A stretch of 64,000 nt of DNA from an uncultured Lachnospiraceae bacterium. GTDB lineage: Bacteria > Bacillota > Clostridia > Lachnospirales > Lachnospiraceae. Below, in pieces: positions 62,472 to 64,000 of this stretch (within the stretch, counting starts at the first letter, position 1; every line of letters begins with the position of its first letter). The notes beneath the pieces were generated by a model, which ran no database searches, was not told where the DNA came from, and worked only from the letters and a program-made list of their open reading frames with translations. A program made the position numbers and the translations under genes. The DNA lies in NCBI GenBank assembly GCA_947625775.1, contig CANQPM010000002.1:124001-188000 (forward strand). Direction: 5' to 3'.

Positions 62472-63881
62472 TTATTTTCTGAAAATAACAATCTCTGTCT
62501 TTTCAGTATCGCCAAGCCTTCGGAGCAAGTCCTGCATGCCGTGTATAGCCTTCTGATATACAAAGAATGCGTCATATGTTTTCTGGAAGTATTCAAGCGC
62601 AAGCTCTGTGTTGCCTTCTTCCTTTGCCTCCCAGGACTTTGTAGCCCATTTATGCACGTCAAGATGCGCGCGCTTCAATGTGGCAAATTCGGAACTGTTT
62701 GTGATAGAAGGATTTTTCTGGGCGGCAATCCATTTGCCAATCTTGCAGCTTTCGGGATTGTTGAGCTGCGTAACCTTGAGATGTTCAAAATTAACGGCGT
62801 TGTTGTAAACGCGCCACATCAGGATAAAGTGGTCTATCTCAAACACGCGCAGCCAGTCCTGCTGGGTAATCTCCGCAAAACCGCGCACCATATCGCTTCT
62901 GGCAGTATCGATATAACGCCCGATCTGGAAGATGTGAGTACCCTGCTCCATACAGTCCTTGGCAAGCTCCACGTAGCTTTCGGAGATGTTTGAAATCTGC
63001 TTTGTGAAATCCCTTGTAACATTTGTCTGTGTATCAATATCCTCAAATACATTGTCAATTTTTTCTTTGATTACCATCATCTGGCTTGTCATCTTTTCGA
63101 CGTCTGTAAGAGATGCCTCGACACGCGAGTTGCCCTCCTCGAGCTTGGCGGTGGTGTCGTCCATTGACGTGGCAAGCACGTTTATGTCATTTCTAAGCTC
63201 AGTAACCTGCTTGACGATATCCTCTGCGGATTCCGCGGTATTGTTTGAAAGCTGGCGCACTTGGTCTGCGACTACGGCAAAGCCTTTGCCTGCTTCGCCC
63301 GCCCTTGCAGCCTCAATGGAAGCGTTAAGCGCAAGCAGATTGCTTCGGTTTGCGACCTGCTTTACAAGGTTTACAATCTCGCCGATTTTGTCAATCTTCT
63401 CCTGGAACTTCTGAACCTCGCCGTTTATCTTGGAAATGCGCTCGGAGGATTCGTTTACGACTTTAATGCTTTCATTCATGTTGTCAGCGCTGTTTTTTAC
63501 CACGTTTAACATTTCGTGGGTATTTTCGCGTATGTGCGCCATGTTGCTTGAGATATTTTCAATGGAATTTTCGAGATTCTGCCCGGAAACCTCCATATTT
63601 GAAATAGACTCCGACTGCGAATTGACCTGGTCGAGAGTTTTCTTAACATATGAATTGTCGCCGATTGACTCCATGGCATCGTTTAAGCGCATTACAAAGT
63701 TGTTGTTAGAGCGCTTAAAGGCATGGATAACCTCGTTGAACTTCTGTCCGCATGACGGATCTGCGAAAGCGGAAGTGTCTATATCGTCATACTGACCGCT
63801 TATCACCCTGTCCATAGCCTGCATTAAAAGCTCCATATCGTTGTTAGGCGCCACATTGGCTGAAACACGTTTTTTTAGCAT
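62472..63881 (-). CDS. Soluble chemoreceptor with C-terminal CZB zinc-binding domain
   Basis: The 469-residue protein lacks membrane segments. A short N-terminal region (1-100) precedes a methyl-accepting signalling coiled coil whose tip is [41 protein letters not shown]. The C-terminal CZB domain (about 335-440) has the zinc ligands in [22 protein letters not shown] and [14 protein letters not shown] receptors sense zinc or oxidants such as hypochlorite through the Cys-Zn site and signal through CheA. GGGGAGG precedes the ATG. cheR at 56174 could methylate it. Confidence 0.93.
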   Translation of the reverse strand: MLKKRVSANVAPNNDMELLMQAMDRVISGQYDDIDTSAFADPSCGQKFNEVIHAFKRSNNNFVMRLNDAMESIGDNSYVKKTLDQVNSQSESISNMEVSGQNLENSIENISSNMAHIRENTHEMLNVVKNSADNMNESIKVVNESSERISKINGEVQKFQEKIDKIGEIVNLVKQVANRSNLLALNASIEAARAGEAGKGFAVVADQVRQLSNNTAESAEDIVKQVTELRNDINVLATSMDDTTAKLEEGNSRVEASLTDVEKMTSQMMVIKEKIDNVFEDIDTQTNVTRDFTKQISNISESYVELAKDCMEQGTHIFQIGRYIDTARSDMVRGFAEITQQDWLRVFEIDHFILMWRVYNNAVNFEHLKVTQLNNPESCKIGKWIAAQKNPSITNSSEFATLKRAHLDVHKWATKSWEAKEEGNTELALEYFQKTYDAFFVYQKAIHGMQDLLRRLGDTEKTEIVIFRK

Positions 63882-64000
63882 TATGTACCTCCCCGTAAAA
63901 TCTTAAAATTTGTTATACATTTTGAAAAAATAAATCAGCATATATATATAGTGTAACACACAATCTACAAAAAGGAAAACAAAAATTATATTTTTTTGTG
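63882..64000. other. AT-rich upstream region of the chemoreceptor gene (window edge)
   Basis: This holds the ribosome binding site of the minus-strand chemoreceptor gene and very AT-rich DNA with a TATATATATA tract. I cannot place a clear promoter in it. Confidence 0.4.

Noticed and set aside
1-64000. CRISPR arrays, tRNA or rRNA genes, complete transposons, replication origin
   Set aside because: All gaps were read for regularly spaced repeats, cloverleaf-type sequence with the GGTTCGAATCC arm, rRNA and transposase motifs; none was found.

Overview
The window looks like chromosomal DNA of an anaerobic, low-to-moderate G+C Firmicute, most likely a motile member of the Clostridia close to Lachnospiraceae (an inference from gene content, not from a database search). 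Pointers are strong Shine-Dalgarno sites (GGAGG), the era-yqzL-like-recO order, ispH overlapping a four-repeat ribosomal protein S1, a dimeric-type glycyl-tRNA synthetase, a sodium-pumping biotin decarboxylase cluster, a 2-hydroxyacyl-CoA-dehydratase-activator-like giant protein, a rubredoxin fusion, and cytosolic phosphorolytic glucan enzymes. No rRNA, tRNA, CRISPR array or intact insertion sequence was seen.

Layout. 1-4.2 kb: the tail of a HicB-like antitoxin, a small coiled-coil protein, asnS, then an AT-rich membrane acyltransferase gene bracketed by two copies of a palindromic repeat of about 255 bp (family A). 4.2-16.7 kb: a 1479-residue activase-like protein on the minus strand, a rhomboid-like membrane protein, a degenerate sigma-70-like protein, an M16C peptidase, era, a YqzL-like small gene and recO. 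16.8-21.7 kb: a lipoprotein, glyS and alaS. 21.8-25.3 kb: an AT-rich island with a P-loop ATPase plus TPR protein pair, followed by a decayed LTA-synthase-like sulfatase gene. 25.4-34.6 kb: cell-surface genes (GT2-GtrA fusion, phosphodiester glycosidase, exported protein), rpsU, a membrane protein, a D,D-carboxypeptidase, a phosphoesterase, scpA, scpB and udk. 34.6-39.7 kb: an AraC regulator divergent from a GH94 phosphorylase, followed by a GH17 enzyme. 39.8-44.6 kb: a PD-(D/E)XK-like protein, a two-domain polyphosphate kinase 2, a flavin-reductase/rubredoxin protein and a second D,D-carboxypeptidase. 44.8-50.4 kb: a decarboxylase/transcarboxylase cluster (12S-type carboxyltransferase, OadG-like lipoprotein, biotin carrier, OadB-type sodium pump, 5S-type carboxyltransferase) closed by a strong terminator. 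50.4-56 kb: TetR and RpiR regulators, a BaiN/HI0933-type flavoprotein, cmk, ispH and rpsA. 56-64 kb: cheR, a YprB-like exonuclease domain protein, a GH13 enzyme with a long structured leader, a polytopic membrane protein and a soluble CZB chemoreceptor.

The most unusual signal is not a protein. At least three unrelated families of long, near-perfect palindromes (A, about 255 bp, two copies; B, about 180 bp, two copies; C, about 88 bp, four copies in two tandem pairs) sit just after stop codons. Copies within families B and C differ by many paired, compensatory base changes in their stems, and family A carries twin hairpins with UCCG tetraloops. This implies selection for, or copy-correction of, a folded RNA or cruciform structure. 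A smaller pair of inverted-repeat elements (family D) resembles non-autonomous mobile elements. The best candidate for an uncharacterised protein system is the ATPase-TPR pair at 21.8-24.6 kb.
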